From Brachybacterium vulturis (GTDB taxonomy: Bacteria > Actinomycetota > Actinomycetes > Actinomycetales > Dermabacteraceae): a stretch of 64,000 bases of DNA. This document shows, one piece after another, positions 33,759 through 41,535 of this stretch. Position 1 is the stretch's first letter; each line of letters opens with the position of its first letter. Below the pieces are notes generated by a model that saw nothing but the letters and a program-made list of their open reading frames with translations, was not told the DNA's origin and ran no database searches. The position numbers and the translations under genes are program-made. Location of the stretch: NCBI RefSeq assembly GCF_002407185.1, contig NZ_CP023563.1, forward strand, positions 1,798,001-1,862,000. The letters run 5' to 3'.

Positions 33759-34028
33759 GTGAACGCCACGAAGGGTATGAACGTCGAAGAGGTCCGGCGG
33801 ATGTCGGCTCAGCTGCACGACGCGGCCGAGGAGATCACCAGGATCGAGCGGGAGCTGACCAGCGGCCTCGGGGATGTGGACTGGACCGGGCCGGATGCGG
33901 ATCAGTTCCGTGGCCAGTGGCAGAGCGAGATGGTGCCTGCACTGCAGCAGATCATGAACTCGGTGAGCGAGCTGGGAGATTCGGCCGATCACCACGCGTC
34001 CGAGCAGGAGTCCACCTCGTCCCACTGA
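33759..34028 (+). CDS. WXG100-family protein 1
   Basis: Small helical-hairpin protein of 89 residues, the class exported by type VII systems. The WTG turn lies in DVDWTGPDADQF, flanked by two amphipathic helices, and ends in a polar QESTSSH tail. The start is GTG 33759, preceded by AGGAAGGGG about 10 bases away. It gives MNATKGMNVEEVRRM, parallel to MKKGMNPEAVEQM and MAFKGMNPEEG in the other copies, which supports this start over longer in-frame options. It lies 208 bases after the secretion ATPase gene, with its own promoter-like region. Confidence 0.9.
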   Translation: MNATKGMNVEEVRRMSAQLHDAAEEITRIERELTSGLGDVDWTGPDADQFRGQWQSEMVPALQQIMNSVSELGDSADHHASEQESTSSH

Positions 34029-34155
34029 GGGGATGCTCCCCAGCACTCGCGAGCAGGGCGAGGCCCGGGCGGACACACCGCTCGGGCCGTCGTCATGCCT
34101 GGGAGATGCCTGATATGTTGACCGTCGTCAGAGGTGGGACGAACGGAGCAGATCC

Positions 34156-34638
34156 ATGGCGAAGAGCATCGAATACCCGAGCGCGGACTTCCCCGGACCG
34201 CCACGGATCACCGTCGAGGTGCCGGACGACTGGGAGACGCTGACGGTCCCCGGGGTCCAGGTCGCGGTCGCCCAGCCCCGGGTGGAGGGGACGTTCCGGG
34301 CGAACGTGGTGGTCACCGTGCAGAGGTTCGGTCCGGAGTTCACTCTCGAGGCCGCCAGAGCCGGCCTGGACCAGCGCAAGGCAGCACTGCCGGAGCTCGA
34401 GGAGCTCGGCACCGGCGAGATCGAGGTGGACGGCGCCACCTGGATCGCCAGTGAGTACGGATACACCCAGCCCGGGCGCCCCACCGTGGTCCAGGCTGCG
34501 CGCTACGCGGTCATCGACCGCGGCGGGGTGGCCACCGACGTCCTGGAGCTGGTGGGCAGCTGCGGGGCCGAGAGCGCCGATGACGAGATCGAGACCGTCC
34601 GCACCATCCAGGATTCGCTGCGCGTCACGCTCGACTGA
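34156..34638 (+). CDS. small alpha/beta protein of unknown function
   Basis: Protein of 160 residues without a signal peptide or membrane helix. The text IEYPSADFPGPPRITVEVPDD, broken after about residue 25 by a Trp-containing turn, and later DEIETVRTIQDSLRVTLD, recall the PsbP/DcrB-like alpha-beta sandwich of LpqN or DUF1795 proteins. The match is by pattern only and weak. GGAGCAG lies 8 bases before the ATG. It is enclosed by WXG100 genes on both sides, so a role as chaperone or co-factor of those proteins is a reasonable guess, no more. Identity not recognised with confidence. Confidence 0.65.
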   Translation: MAKSIEYPSADFPGPPRITVEVPDDWETLTVPGVQVAVAQPRVEGTFRANVVVTVQRFGPEFTLEAARAGLDQRKAALPELEELGTGEIEVDGATWIASEYGYTQPGRPTVVQAARYAVIDRGGVATDVLELVGSCGAESADDEIETVRTIQDSLRVTLD

Positions 34639-34739
34639 GCATCCCGCACCGTGCCCCCAGCACTCAGCACCCGCCCCGGCCCCGGCCCCCGCTCAGGGGG
34701 TCGGGGCCGATGGCATGGGTCGGGCATGGGGAGTTCTGG

Positions 34740-34757
34740 ACGGGGAGTTGTCCCCAT
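34740..34757. promoter_or_regulatory. inverted-repeat operator 2, upstream of WXG100 cassette A
   Basis: ACGGGGA-GTTG-TCCCCAT: same repeat as at 33634 with one arm mismatch (C for T). It ends exactly 23 bases before TAGGGT at 34780-34785, the -10 candidate of this cassette (context TTCTAGGGTG). Confidence 0.6.
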
Positions 34758-34884
34758 CGCCAGGTGGGTGTGGGGGTTCTAGGGTGGTGTCATCACCTGG
34801 GGGACAGGGCGAGCATGCGGTCAGTGGCCGCGGAGGTCCTCTCCGGTGGGTGGGGACAGTTTTCACTACGACATGGAGGACACC

Positions 34885-35148
34885 ATGAAGAAGGGCATGA
34901 ACCCTGAGGCCGTCGAGCAGATGAGCCAGCAGATCGAGCAGGCCGGCGAGGACGCGATGGCCGCGTTCTCGGAGGTGGCGGGTCGGGTCGAGGGTTTCGA
35001 CTGGACCGGTGAGGACCGGGACCGGTTCGTCGCTGAGTTCAGCGGGACGGTGCAGGAGCTCGCGCAGAGGGTGCGGCAGGGCTGCACCGAGCTCGCGGAG
35101 CGGGGCCGGCAGAACGCGGCGAAGCAGCGTGCCGCGTCGTCGTCCTGA
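34885..35148 (+). CDS. WXG100-family protein 2a
   Basis: Protein of 87 residues starting MKKGMNPEAVEQM, with the WTG turn in GFDWTGEDRDRF and a basic, Ala/Ser-rich C-terminus. The start at 34885 is set by GGAGG at 34875-34879, 5 bases upstream; in-frame starts at 34846 and 34873 are possible but lack a site. First gene of a two-gene cassette; WXG100 proteins usually act as pairs, so its partner is probably the product of the next gene. It is identical to 35851-36114. Confidence 0.9.
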   Translation: MKKGMNPEAVEQMSQQIEQAGEDAMAAFSEVAGRVEGFDWTGEDRDRFVAEFSGTVQELAQRVRQGCTELAERGRQNAAKQRAASSS

Positions 35149-35215
35149 TCGTCAGCGGTTCAGTTTCTTTTCTTCAGCAGCATGCGGCCCCGGGTCGGGG
35201 CGAAAGGGGTAGGTC

Positions 35216-35485
35216 ATGGCTTTCAAGGGTATGAATCCGGAAGAGGGTCGCGAGATCGCGACGGCTATTTCCGAGGCCGGTCAGAAGATCATGGAGATCG
35301 TCGGGGACATGACCCCGGTCGTGAACGGTGTGGAGTGGGTCGGTGCGGACTACGACACGTACCGCGAGGAGTGGAACACCTTCATGGGTGGTCCGGTGGC
35401 GAACCTGGTCAATGGGCTCCAGGAGAAGGGCAAGGCGCTGGAGACTCACGCTGAGCAGCAGGACACCACGTCGAACCAGGGCTGA
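35216..35485 (+). CDS. WXG100-family protein 3a
   Basis: Protein of 89 residues, MAFKGMNPEEG..., with WVG in GVEWVGADYDTY at the helix turn and a polar tail (EQQDTTSNQG). GGGGTAGG lies about 4 bases before the ATG. It is 67 bases after protein 2a, and a perfect hairpin terminator follows 27 bases after its stop, so the pair forms a short transcription unit. Protein 2a and 3a differ in sequence and are likely heterodimer partners (inference). It is identical to 36182-36451. Confidence 0.9.
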   Translation: MAFKGMNPEEGREIATAISEAGQKIMEIVGDMTPVVNGVEWVGADYDTYREEWNTFMGGPVANLVNGLQEKGKALETHAEQQDTTSNQG

Positions 35486-35512
35486 GCGCTCGGTTCCTCG
35501 TCCGGTCCGTGG

Positions 35513-35545
35513 AAGGTCCCGCACCCGTTCTGGGTGCGGGACCTT
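35513..35545 (+). terminator. hairpin terminator of WXG100 cassette A
   Basis: Perfect 14-bp stem AAGGTCCCGCACCC / GGGTGCGGGACCTT with a 5-base loop (GTTCT), 27 bases after the stop of protein 3a. The downstream tract is CCTGC rather than T-rich. Confidence 0.75.
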
Positions 35546-35705
35546 CCTGCACGCCCGCCGCCCTCCGGTGACCCGGAGCAGTCCCGCGACCCCGAGCCGT
35601 CCCACCGACCGCGGAGCCGGCGGCCGGTGGTTGTCCACAGTGCCGACGAACCGCGATCTCTGTCCTGACCTCGGGAGATGCATGAATTCGTGGATGGGGA
35701 GGAGC

Positions 35706-35723
35706 ATGGGGAGTTGTCCCCAT
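35706..35723. promoter_or_regulatory. inverted-repeat operator 3, upstream of WXG100 cassette B
   Basis: ATGGGGA-GTTG-TCCCCAT with both arms perfect. It ends 23 bases before TAGGGT at 35746-35751. The first two bases lie outside the 821-bp duplication and restore the symmetry that copy A lacks at one position. Confidence 0.6.
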
Positions 35724-35850
35724 CGCCAGGTGGGTGTGGGGGTTCTAGGGTGGTGTCATCACCTGGGGGACAGGGCGAGCATGCGGTCAGTGGCCGCGGA
35801 GGTCCTCTCCGGTGGGTGGGGACAGTTTTCACTACGACATGGAGGACACC

Positions 35851-36114
35851 ATGAAGAAGGGCATGAACCCTGAGGCCGTCGAGCAGATGAGCCAGCAGAT
35901 CGAGCAGGCCGGCGAGGACGCGATGGCCGCGTTCTCGGAGGTGGCGGGTCGGGTCGAGGGTTTCGACTGGACCGGTGAGGACCGGGACCGGTTCGTCGCT
36001 GAGTTCAGCGGGACGGTGCAGGAGCTCGCGCAGAGGGTGCGGCAGGGCTGCACCGAGCTCGCGGAGCGGGGCCGGCAGAACGCGGCGAAGCAGCGTGCCG
36101 CGTCGTCGTCCTGA
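35851..36114 (+). CDS. WXG100-family protein 2b (identical to 2a)
   Basis: Protein of 87 residues, identical to the product of 34885-35148 with the same start context (GGAGG 5 bases before ATG). Duplication doubles the gene dose of this presumed secreted pair, without any protein-level divergence. Confidence 0.9.
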   Translation: MKKGMNPEAVEQMSQQIEQAGEDAMAAFSEVAGRVEGFDWTGEDRDRFVAEFSGTVQELAQRVRQGCTELAERGRQNAAKQRAASSS

Positions 36115-36181
36115 TCGTCAGCGGTTCAGTTTCTTTTCTTCAGCAGCATGCGGCCCCGGGTCGGGGCGAAAGGGGTAGGTC

Positions 36182-36451
36182 ATGGCTTTCAAGGGTATGA
36201 ATCCGGAAGAGGGTCGCGAGATCGCGACGGCTATTTCCGAGGCCGGTCAGAAGATCATGGAGATCGTCGGGGACATGACCCCGGTCGTGAACGGTGTGGA
36301 GTGGGTCGGTGCGGACTACGACACGTACCGCGAGGAGTGGAACACCTTCATGGGTGGTCCGGTGGCGAACCTGGTCAATGGGCTCCAGGAGAAGGGCAAG
36401 GCGCTGGAGACTCACGCTGAGCAGCAGGACACCACGTCGAACCAGGGCTGA
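36182..36451 (+). CDS. WXG100-family protein 3b (identical to 3a)
   Basis: Protein of 89 residues, identical to the product of 35216-35485, with the same 67-base spacing from its partner. It closes the secretion-like locus; the next gene, yajQ, is on the opposite strand. Confidence 0.9.
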   Translation: MAFKGMNPEEGREIATAISEAGQKIMEIVGDMTPVVNGVEWVGADYDTYREEWNTFMGGPVANLVNGLQEKGKALETHAEQQDTTSNQG

Positions 36452-36478
36452 GCGCTCGGTTCCTCGTCCGGTCCGTGG

Positions 36479-36511
36479 AAGGTCCCGCACCCGTTCTGGG
36501 TGCGGGACCTT
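36479..36511 (+). terminator. hairpin terminator of WXG100 cassette B
   Basis: Second copy of the perfect 14-bp stem with GTTCT loop, 27 bases after the stop of protein 3b. It also separates the locus from the convergent yajQ gene. Confidence 0.75.
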
Positions 36512-36578
36512 CCTGCACGCCCGCCGCCGTACGGCACAGCACGGCTCGTGCGGTCGGCGTCGGTGGAGGCGGCCGGTC

Positions 36579-37067
36579 TCAGCGGTAGTTGACGAACTGG
36601 AGCGCGACGTCGAGGTCCTTGCCCTTGAGCAGGGCGATGACGGACTGCAGGTCATCCCGGCTCTTGGAGGAGACCCGCAGCTCGTCGCCCTCGATCCGGG
36701 CCTTGACGGCCTTGGGCCCCTCATCGCGGATCAGCTTCGAGATCTTCTTGGCGTCCTCGGTGCTGATGCCCTCCTTGAGCGCCGCCACCAGTCGCATCTC
36801 CTTGCCGGACTGCGCGGGCTCGCCCACGTCGAGCGCCTTGAGCGAGATGCCCCGGCGGATGAGCTTGGACTGCAGCACGTCGAGCACGGCCAGCACCCGC
36901 TCCTCCGCATTGGCCGTCATCACGATCTCGTCCCCGCTGAGGGTGAGTGATGCTCCGGTGTTCCGGAAGTCGTAGCGCTGACCGACCTCCTTCACTGCCT
37001 GGTTGACAGCGTTGTCGATCTCCTGACGATCGAGCTTGCTGACGATGTCGAACGATGAATCTGCCAC
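36579..37067 (-). CDS. yajQ: YajQ family cyclic-di-GMP/nucleotide-binding protein
   Basis: Protein of 162 residues. [20 protein letters not shown] at the N-terminus is the family hallmark; GQRYDFR and [20 protein letters not shown] (read around 110-135) also match. The GTG start at 37067 is preceded by GGAAGGA about 6 bases upstream and gives the normal family length of about 163; a Met 20 codons further upstream would add a non-family tail. YajQ proteins are two-domain ferredoxin-like nucleotide binders; c-di-GMP binding is shown for some members only. It is convergent with the WXG100 cassette. Confidence 0.93.
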   Translation of the reverse strand: MADSSFDIVSKLDRQEIDNAVNQAVKEVGQRYDFRNTGASLTLSGDEIVMTANAEERVLAVLDVLQSKLIRRGISLKALDVGEPAQSGKEMRLVAALKEGISTEDAKKISKLIRDEGPKAVKARIEGDELRVSSKSRDDLQSVIALLKGKDLDVALQFVNYR

Positions 37068-37173
37068 GGTGGGTCCTTCCTTCGTGCGGCCGCCCGGACG
37101 GGCCGCCACCTCATTGTCCACGAGCACCCGGAGCAGCTGTGACGCTCTTCATGCGTCGCAGGGCCGCTCCCGG

Positions 37174-37203
37174 TTCGCATCGGCGGCGCAGCGCCGGTAT
37201 GCT
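37174..37203 (+). promoter_or_regulatory. putative promoter of the tRNA cluster
   Basis: TTCGCA (37174-37179), 18-base spacer, TATGCT (37198-37203), about 62 bases before tRNA-Tyr in the divergent gap between yajQ and the tRNAs. Four of six -35 bases match consensus. Confidence 0.45.
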
Positions 37204-37264
37204 GTTCCAGGTCCGCTTCCGGCGGCCACGCGATCCAGGTCGCATGGGCAACGGGAGCAGTCAC

Positions 37265-37346
37265 GGCAGATTACCCGAGCGGCCAAAGGGAGCTGACTGT
37301 AAATCAGCTGGCATTGCCTACGGGGGTTCGAATCCCTCATCTGCCA
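37265..37346 (+). tRNA. tRNA-Tyr (GTA)
   Basis: 82-nt class II tRNA with a long variable arm. The acceptor GGCAGAT pairs with ATCTGCC, the anticodon GTA is at 37299-37301 in the loop ACTGTAAAT, and the T-loop GGGGTTCGAATCCC is standard. Discriminator A at 37346; CCA is not encoded. Confidence 0.96.
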
Positions 37347-37431
37347 CGGCGGAGGATCCATGTGATCCGAAGCACCGGGACCAGCCCCCGAATTGCCTCC
37401 GGGCGAGGAGGTGGGTAAAGTTCACCGGGTT

Positions 37432-37504
37432 GCCCTGATAGCTCAGTCGGCAGAGCGTCTCCATGGTAAGGAGAAGGTCAAGGGTTCGATTCCCTTTCAG
37501 GGCT
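37432..37504 (+). tRNA. tRNA-Thr (GGT)
   Basis: 73-nt tRNA. The acceptor GCCCTGA pairs with TCAGGGC, anticodon GGT is at 37465-37467 in loop ATGGTAA, and the T-arm is AGGGTTCGATTCCCT. Lies 85 bases after tRNA-Tyr; CCA is not encoded. Confidence 0.95.
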
Positions 37505-37558
37505 CTGATGGATGCGGCGGCCCGGTCTCATTCGAGATCGGGCCGCTTCATCGGTCAC

Positions 37559-37632
37559 GCCGGGGTAGCTCAGACGGTTAGAGCGCACGACTCATAATCG
37601 TGAGGTCGCGGGTTCGATCCCCGCCCTCGGTA
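37559..37632 (+). tRNA. tRNA-Met (CAT), elongator type
   Basis: 74-nt tRNA followed by an encoded CCA (37633-37635). The acceptor GCCGGGG pairs with CCTCGGT through two G-U pairs, and anticodon CAT is at 37593-37595 in loop CTCATAA. It has a paired first acceptor position (G-U), so it is not the usual initiator. A tRNA-Ile2 reading (lysidine-modified CAT) cannot be fully excluded, but the body resembles elongator Met. Confidence 0.9.
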
Positions 37633-37732
37633 CCACACCGGTACCCACCGGAGTGCTGAATCCACATCCCCCGAGCACGGGGACCCACGAGGTGCGCCGC
37701 CGGGCGCGCCACCCGGACGAAAGAGGCGAACC

Positions 37733-37903
37733 GTGGCGAGCAAGAGCTCTGACGTGCGTCCCAAGATCACCATGGCTTGTGTTGATTGCAAGGCGCGCAA
37801 CTACATCACCAAGAAGAACCGCCGTAACACCCCGGATCGGCTCGAGCTCTCGAAGTTCTGCCCGACCTGCGGCAAGCAGACGGCGCACCGCGAGACCCGC
37901 TGA
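37733..37903 (+). CDS. rpmG: 50S ribosomal protein L33
   Basis: Small basic ribosomal protein of 56 residues: [19 protein letters not shown] at the N-terminus, [20 protein letters not shown] in the centre, [14 protein letters not shown] at the end. It has two CxxC pairs (CVDC, CPTC), so it is the zinc-binding form. GTG start at 37733 with AGAGG about 6 bases upstream. The order tRNA-Met, rpmG, hadA, hadB, murB is a common actinobacterial arrangement. A long perfect hairpin follows 20 bases after the stop. Confidence 0.96.
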   Translation: MASKSSDVRPKITMACVDCKARNYITKKNRRNTPDRLELSKFCPTCGKQTAHRETR

Positions 37904-37922
37904 GCAGGTCCAGCACGCTTCC

Positions 37923-37959
37923 ACGAAGGCCACCCGGGATCATCCCGGGTGGCCTTCGT
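37923..37959 (+). terminator. perfect 18-bp hairpin after rpmG
   Basis: ACGAAGGCCACCCGGGAT (37923-37940) and its exact reverse complement (37942-37959) are separated by a single C, so in RNA a few central bases must open to form the loop. No T-run follows. It probably ends the tRNA/rpmG transcript before hadA. Confidence 0.75.
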
Positions 37960-38090
37960 CATGCCCGGGCCGCTGCGCGGAGCGCTCACCGGACGGCGCC
38001 GCCCGGCCTGGCCGCCCCGTCGGCCGGGCGGTGAGATGATCGTGGGGTCCGCATCCGTCGGCCCCGGCCGACCCGACCTCGGGAGACGTC

Positions 38091-38540
38091 ATGACCACCA
38101 CCCCCGATCCCGCCTTCGCCGGGCGCACCTACCCGGCGGGGACCGCGCATACGGTCTCGGCCGCGAAGATCGCCGAGTTCGCGCGCGCCACCGGCGCGAC
38201 CTCGCCGCTGCACACCGACCCTGACGCGGCACGCCGCGCCGGCCATGCCGGCGTCCTCGCCCCGCCCACCTTCCTGGTCTCCCTCGCGCAGGCCACCGAA
38301 GCCCAGTACATCGAGGACCCGGCCTCGGGGATCGACTTCACGCGGGTGGTCCACGGCGAGGAGACCTTCACCCTGCACCGCCCGGTGGTCGCCGGGGACC
38401 AGCTGGTCCCCACCCTCACCGTCGAGGCGATCCGCGCCGCCGGCGGCCACACGATGGTCACCACCCGCGTGGACCTCGCCGACGCGGCCGGCGCCGAGGT
38501 CGCCGCGGTGCGCAGCATGATCGTCGTCCGCGGCGACTGA
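38091..38540 (+). CDS. MaoC-like hot-dog dehydratase subunit, HadA-like
   Basis: Protein of 149 residues with the N-terminal type (FAS1-like) hot-dog fold: PHTDPDAARRAGHAGVLAPP is the characteristic stretch (reads SPLHTDPDAARRAGHAGV here), followed by VVHGEETFTLHRPVVAGD. In mycobacteria HadA pairs with HadB to form a (3R)-hydroxyacyl-ACP dehydratase. HadA-type subunits lack the catalytic Asp-His dyad and supply substrate binding. It is followed 62 bases later by the HadB-like gene. Substrate in this organism is not known; mycolic acids are not expected outside Mycobacteriales (inference). Confidence 0.85.
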   Translation: MTTTPDPAFAGRTYPAGTAHTVSAAKIAEFARATGATSPLHTDPDAARRAGHAGVLAPPTFLVSLAQATEAQYIEDPASGIDFTRVVHGEETFTLHRPVVAGDQLVPTLTVEAIRAAGGHTMVTTRVDLADAAGAEVAAVRSMIVVRGD

Positions 38541-38602
38541 CCCGCCGGCAGCGGGCCCGTCGGCCCGCCGCACGCCCGTCCCGCCCGATTCCAGGAGCAG
38601 AC

Positions 38603-39049
38603 ATGACCACCACCCCCGCCCCCGCGGATCTGACCGCGCTGACCGTCGGCCAGGAGCTCGCCCGGACCCGCCACGAGCTCACCCGCGACACCCTGGTGCG
38701 GTACGCCGGTGCCTCCGGCGACTTCAACCCGATCCACTACAACGACACCGTCGCCACCGAGGCCGGACTGCCGGGCGTCATCGCCCACGGCATGCTCACC
38801 ATGGGCACCGCGATCACCGGCCTGCTCGACGCCATCGCCGACCCCGCCGCGGTGCGTGCGTACACCACCCGGTTCACGCATCCGATCCCGGTGCCCGCCA
38901 CCGGCTCGGTGACCCTCGAGGTCGTCGCCGTCGTCGGCGCGCTCGATGCGGAGGCCGGCACCGCCCGGGTGGACCTCACCGCCGAGGTCGACGGGACGAA
39001 GGTGCTCGGTCGTGCCCGCGCCACCCTCTCCCTCCCGGACGCCGCATGA
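38603..39049 (+). CDS. MaoC-like hot-dog dehydratase subunit, HadB-like
   Basis: Protein of 148 residues carrying the hydratase-2 motif YAGASGDFNPIHYNDTVA (Asp and His of the catalytic dyad, about residues 38-43) and GVIAHGMLTMG. It is the likely catalytic partner of the preceding HadA-like protein. CAGGAGCAG lies before the ATG. Its stop overlaps the murB start (ATGA, 39046-39049), so the three genes are probably co-transcribed. Confidence 0.88.
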   Translation: MTTTPAPADLTALTVGQELARTRHELTRDTLVRYAGASGDFNPIHYNDTVATEAGLPGVIAHGMLTMGTAITGLLDAIADPAAVRAYTTRFTHPIPVPATGSVTLEVVAVVGALDAEAGTARVDLTAEVDGTKVLGRARATLSLPDAA

Positions 39050-40173
39050 GATTCTCCGACCTCACCACGCTGCGCATCGGTGGCGAGATCCGGAATCTCG
39101 TCGAGGCCCGCACCGCCGACGAGGTCATCGAGGCCGTCGCCGCGGCGGATGCCGCCGGTGAGCCGCTCCTGGTGCTCGGCGGCGGCTCGAACCTGGTCGC
39201 CTCCGATGAACCCTTCTCCGGGACCGTCGTGCTGCTGCGGGATCCCGAGGACCCGCCGCTGCTGGACGCCACCTGCGAGGTCGGCGCCTCCGGGGAGCCC
39301 GACGGCATCCCCGTCGACCCCGCCGAGCTCACCCCGCTGGACCCCACCTGCGGCGGTGCCATCGTCGAGTACTTCGCCGGGGTGAACTGGGATCGGGCGG
39401 TGCGCTATGCGATCGCCCGCGAGATGGTCGGGATCGAGGCGCTCTCGGGCATCCCCGGCTCCGTCGGCGCCACCCCCATCCAGAACGTCGGCGCCTACGG
39501 CCAGGAGGTCGCCGCCACCATCTCCCGCGTGCGCACCTGGGACCGGGAGCAGAACGCGGTGCGCACGTTCTTCGCCGCCGACTGCGCTTTCGCCTACCGC
39601 GACAGCGTCTTCAAGCGCACCCGCTACCGGGGAGCGGCGCCCTCGGCCACCGGACGCTACGTCGTGCTCTCGGTGACCTTCCAGCACACCCTCGGCCACC
39701 GCTCCGCCCCGATCCGCTACGCGCAGCTCGCCGCCGCTCTCGGCGTCGAGGTGGGGGAGCGGGCACCCATGCACGAGGTGCGCGAGGCGGTGCTGGCCAT
39801 CCGCGGCTCCAAGGGCATGGTGCTGGATGCGCGCGATCACGACACCTGGAGCGCCGGCTCCTTCTTCACCAATCCGATCCTCACCGCGCAGGAGGCCGCG
39901 CTCCTGCCCGCGGACGCGCCCCGCTTCCCCGCCGGCGATGACCGGGTCAAGACCAGCGCCGCCTGGCTGATCAGCCACGCCGGCATCGAGCGAGGGCACG
40001 CGGTGGGGGAGCGGGCCGCGGTCTCCACCAAGCACTCGCTGGCGCTGACCAACCGCGGCGGAGCGAGCAGCGAGGATCTGGTGGCCCTCGCCCAGGACGT
40101 CCAGACCCGGGTCCAGGAGAGCTTCGGGATCCACCTGGAACCCGAACCGGTCCGCCTCGGCCTCGCTCTGTGA
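39046..40173 (+). CDS. murB: UDP-N-acetylenolpyruvoylglucosamine reductase
   Basis: FAD-dependent reductase making UDP-MurNAc for peptidoglycan. It has 375 residues. FAD-binding text [14 protein letters not shown] and [15 protein letters not shown], then [29 protein letters not shown] and the catalytic Ser segment [10 protein letters not shown], followed by [14 protein letters not shown]. An acidic insertion (about residues 65-100, [17 protein letters not shown]) lengthens the N-terminal domain relative to E. coli. Start overlaps the hadB-like stop. Confidence 0.95.
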   Translation: MRFSDLTTLRIGGEIRNLVEARTADEVIEAVAAADAAGEPLLVLGGGSNLVASDEPFSGTVVLLRDPEDPPLLDATCEVGASGEPDGIPVDPAELTPLDPTCGGAIVEYFAGVNWDRAVRYAIAREMVGIEALSGIPGSVGATPIQNVGAYGQEVAATISRVRTWDREQNAVRTFFAADCAFAYRDSVFKRTRYRGAAPSATGRYVVLSVTFQHTLGHRSAPIRYAQLAAALGVEVGERAPMHEVREAVLAIRGSKGMVLDARDHDTWSAGSFFTNPILTAQEAALLPADAPRFPAGDDRVKTSAAWLISHAGIERGHAVGERAAVSTKHSLALTNRGGASSEDLVALAQDVQTRVQESFGIHLEPEPVRLGLAL

Positions 40174-40258
40174 CCCGGTGCGCGGCCGGAGCGGTGTCCG
40201 TCCTAAGATGTCGTCACGGCGCCCGCCGCCGTCCCGCCCCGACCCTGCAGGAGGCCCT

Positions 40259-41527
40259 GTGAACGTCCTCGACCAGTCCATCGCCGATCTCGACCCGGAC
40301 ATCGCCCAGGTCCTCGACAGGGAGCTGGCCCGCCAGCAGCGCACGCTGGAGATGATCGCGAGCGAGAACTTCGTGCCCCGCGCGGTGCTCCAGGCCCAGG
40401 GCTCGGTGCTCACCAACAAGTACGCCGAGGGCTATCCGGGTCGTCGCTACTACGGCGGCTGTGAAGAGGTCGACGTCGCCGAGCAGATCGCGATCGACCG
40501 CGCCAAGGAGCTGTTCGGCGCCGAGCACGCGAACGTCCAGCCCCATTCCGGCGCCTCCGCCAACGCCGCGGTCATGCACGCCCTGGCCCGCCCCGGCGAC
40601 AAGCTGATGGGCCTCTCGCTCGCCCACGGCGGCCATCTCACCCACGGCATGAAGATCAACTTCTCCGGCCGCCTGTACGACATCGTCGCCTACGAGACCG
40701 AGGCGGAGACCGGCCAGATCGACATGGCCAAGGTGCGCGAGGTGGCCCTCGCCGAGCAGCCGAAGGTGATCGTCGCCGGCTGGTCCGCGTACACCCGTCA
40801 GCTGGACTTCCCCGCCTTCCGCGAGATCGCCGACGAGGTCGGTGCGGCGCTCTGGGTCGACATGGCGCACTTCGCAGGACTGGTCGCCGCGGGCCTGCAC
40901 CCCAGCCCCGTCCCCTACGCGGACGTCGTCTCCACCACCATCCACAAGACCATCGGCGGTCCCCGCTCCGGCATGATCCTGTGCACCCAGAAGTGGGCCA
41001 AGAAGATCGATTCGGCCGTGTTCCCCGGACAGCAGGGCGGTCCGCTGATGCACGTCATCGCCGCCAAGGCCGTGGCGCTCAAGCTCGCCGCCGGCGAGGA
41101 CTTCAAGGACCGTCAGGCCCGCACCCTCGACGGGGCGAAGATCCTCGCCGAGCGCCTCCAGGCGGAGGATGCGAAGCAGGCCGGGGTGAAGGTGATCTCC
41201 GGTGGCACCGACGTGCACCTGGTGCTGGTGGATCTGGTGAACAGCGAGCTCGACGGCCAGCAGGCGGAGGACCGTCTCCACGAGGTCGGCATCACCGTCA
41301 ACCGCAACGCCGTCCCCAACGACCCGCGCCCGCCGCGCGTCACCTCGGGACTGCGCATCGGCACCCCGGCCCTGGCCACCCGCGGCTTCGGCCCGGAGGA
41401 GTTCACCGAGGTCGCCGACATCATCGCGCTGGCCCTCACCGGCGGCGCCGACCTCGAGTCGCTGCGCGCCCGCACCGCGGTCCTGGCGGAGAGGACGCCG
41501 CTCTACCCCGAGCTGCAGCAGTACTGA
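40259..41527 (+). CDS. glyA: serine hydroxymethyltransferase
   Basis: PLP enzyme converting serine and tetrahydrofolate to glycine and 5,10-methylene-THF. It has 422 residues. [33 protein letters not shown] and the Lys-containing [14 protein letters not shown] segment (Schiff-base Lys) are all present. The GTG start at 40259 is set by AGGAGG (40249-40254) 4 bases upstream; an in-frame ATG 81 bases earlier has no such site. TAAGAT at 40204-40209 is a possible -10. folD follows, linking two steps of one-carbon metabolism. Confidence 0.96.
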   Translation: MNVLDQSIADLDPDIAQVLDRELARQQRTLEMIASENFVPRAVLQAQGSVLTNKYAEGYPGRRYYGGCEEVDVAEQIAIDRAKELFGAEHANVQPHSGASANAAVMHALARPGDKLMGLSLAHGGHLTHGMKINFSGRLYDIVAYETEAETGQIDMAKVREVALAEQPKVIVAGWSAYTRQLDFPAFREIADEVGAALWVDMAHFAGLVAAGLHPSPVPYADVVSTTIHKTIGGPRSGMILCTQKWAKKIDSAVFPGQQGGPLMHVIAAKAVALKLAAGEDFKDRQARTLDGAKILAERLQAEDAKQAGVKVISGGTDVHLVLVDLVNSELDGQQAEDRLHEVGITVNRNAVPNDPRPPRVTSGLRIGTPALATRGFGPEEFTEVADIIALALTGGADLESLRARTAVLAERTPLYPELQQY

Positions 41528-41535
41528 GGGCCGCC

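Larger units (their letters stand above)
34742..35562 (+). repeat. 821-bp direct repeat, copy A (WXG100 cassette)
   Basis: Covers the operator core, promoter, both WXG100 genes and the terminator. Reading the two copies side by side at an offset of 966 bases, I see no difference between 34742-35562 and 35708-36528. The left end coincides with the text GGGGAGTT, which also occurs just upstream at about 34728-34735, a possible short-homology junction. The right end is at GCCCGCCGCC. Confidence 0.93.
35708..36528 (+). repeat. 821-bp direct repeat, copy B (WXG100 cassette)
   Basis: Second copy of the cassette, separated from copy A by 145 unique bases (35563-35707). No difference from copy A was found by eye, including non-coding parts, implying recent duplication or ongoing gene conversion. 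Confidence 0.93.

Noticed and set aside
34029..34041. GGGGA-TGC-TCCCC just after the first WXG100 gene, resembling the operator
   Set aside because: The spacer is 3 rather than 4 bases, the outer A/T of the arms is missing, and no -10 box sits at the 23-base distance. More likely a small terminator hairpin.
34742..36528. Duplicated region read as a CRISPR array or transposon
   Set aside because: There are only two copies of an 821-bp unit with coding genes, no short regular repeats or spacers, no terminal inverted repeats and no transposase.
38091..39049. HadA/HadB-like genes as evidence for mycolic acid synthesis
   Set aside because: The rpmG-hadA-hadB-murB order occurs widely in Actinobacteria without mycolates, and no other mycolate gene is in the window.
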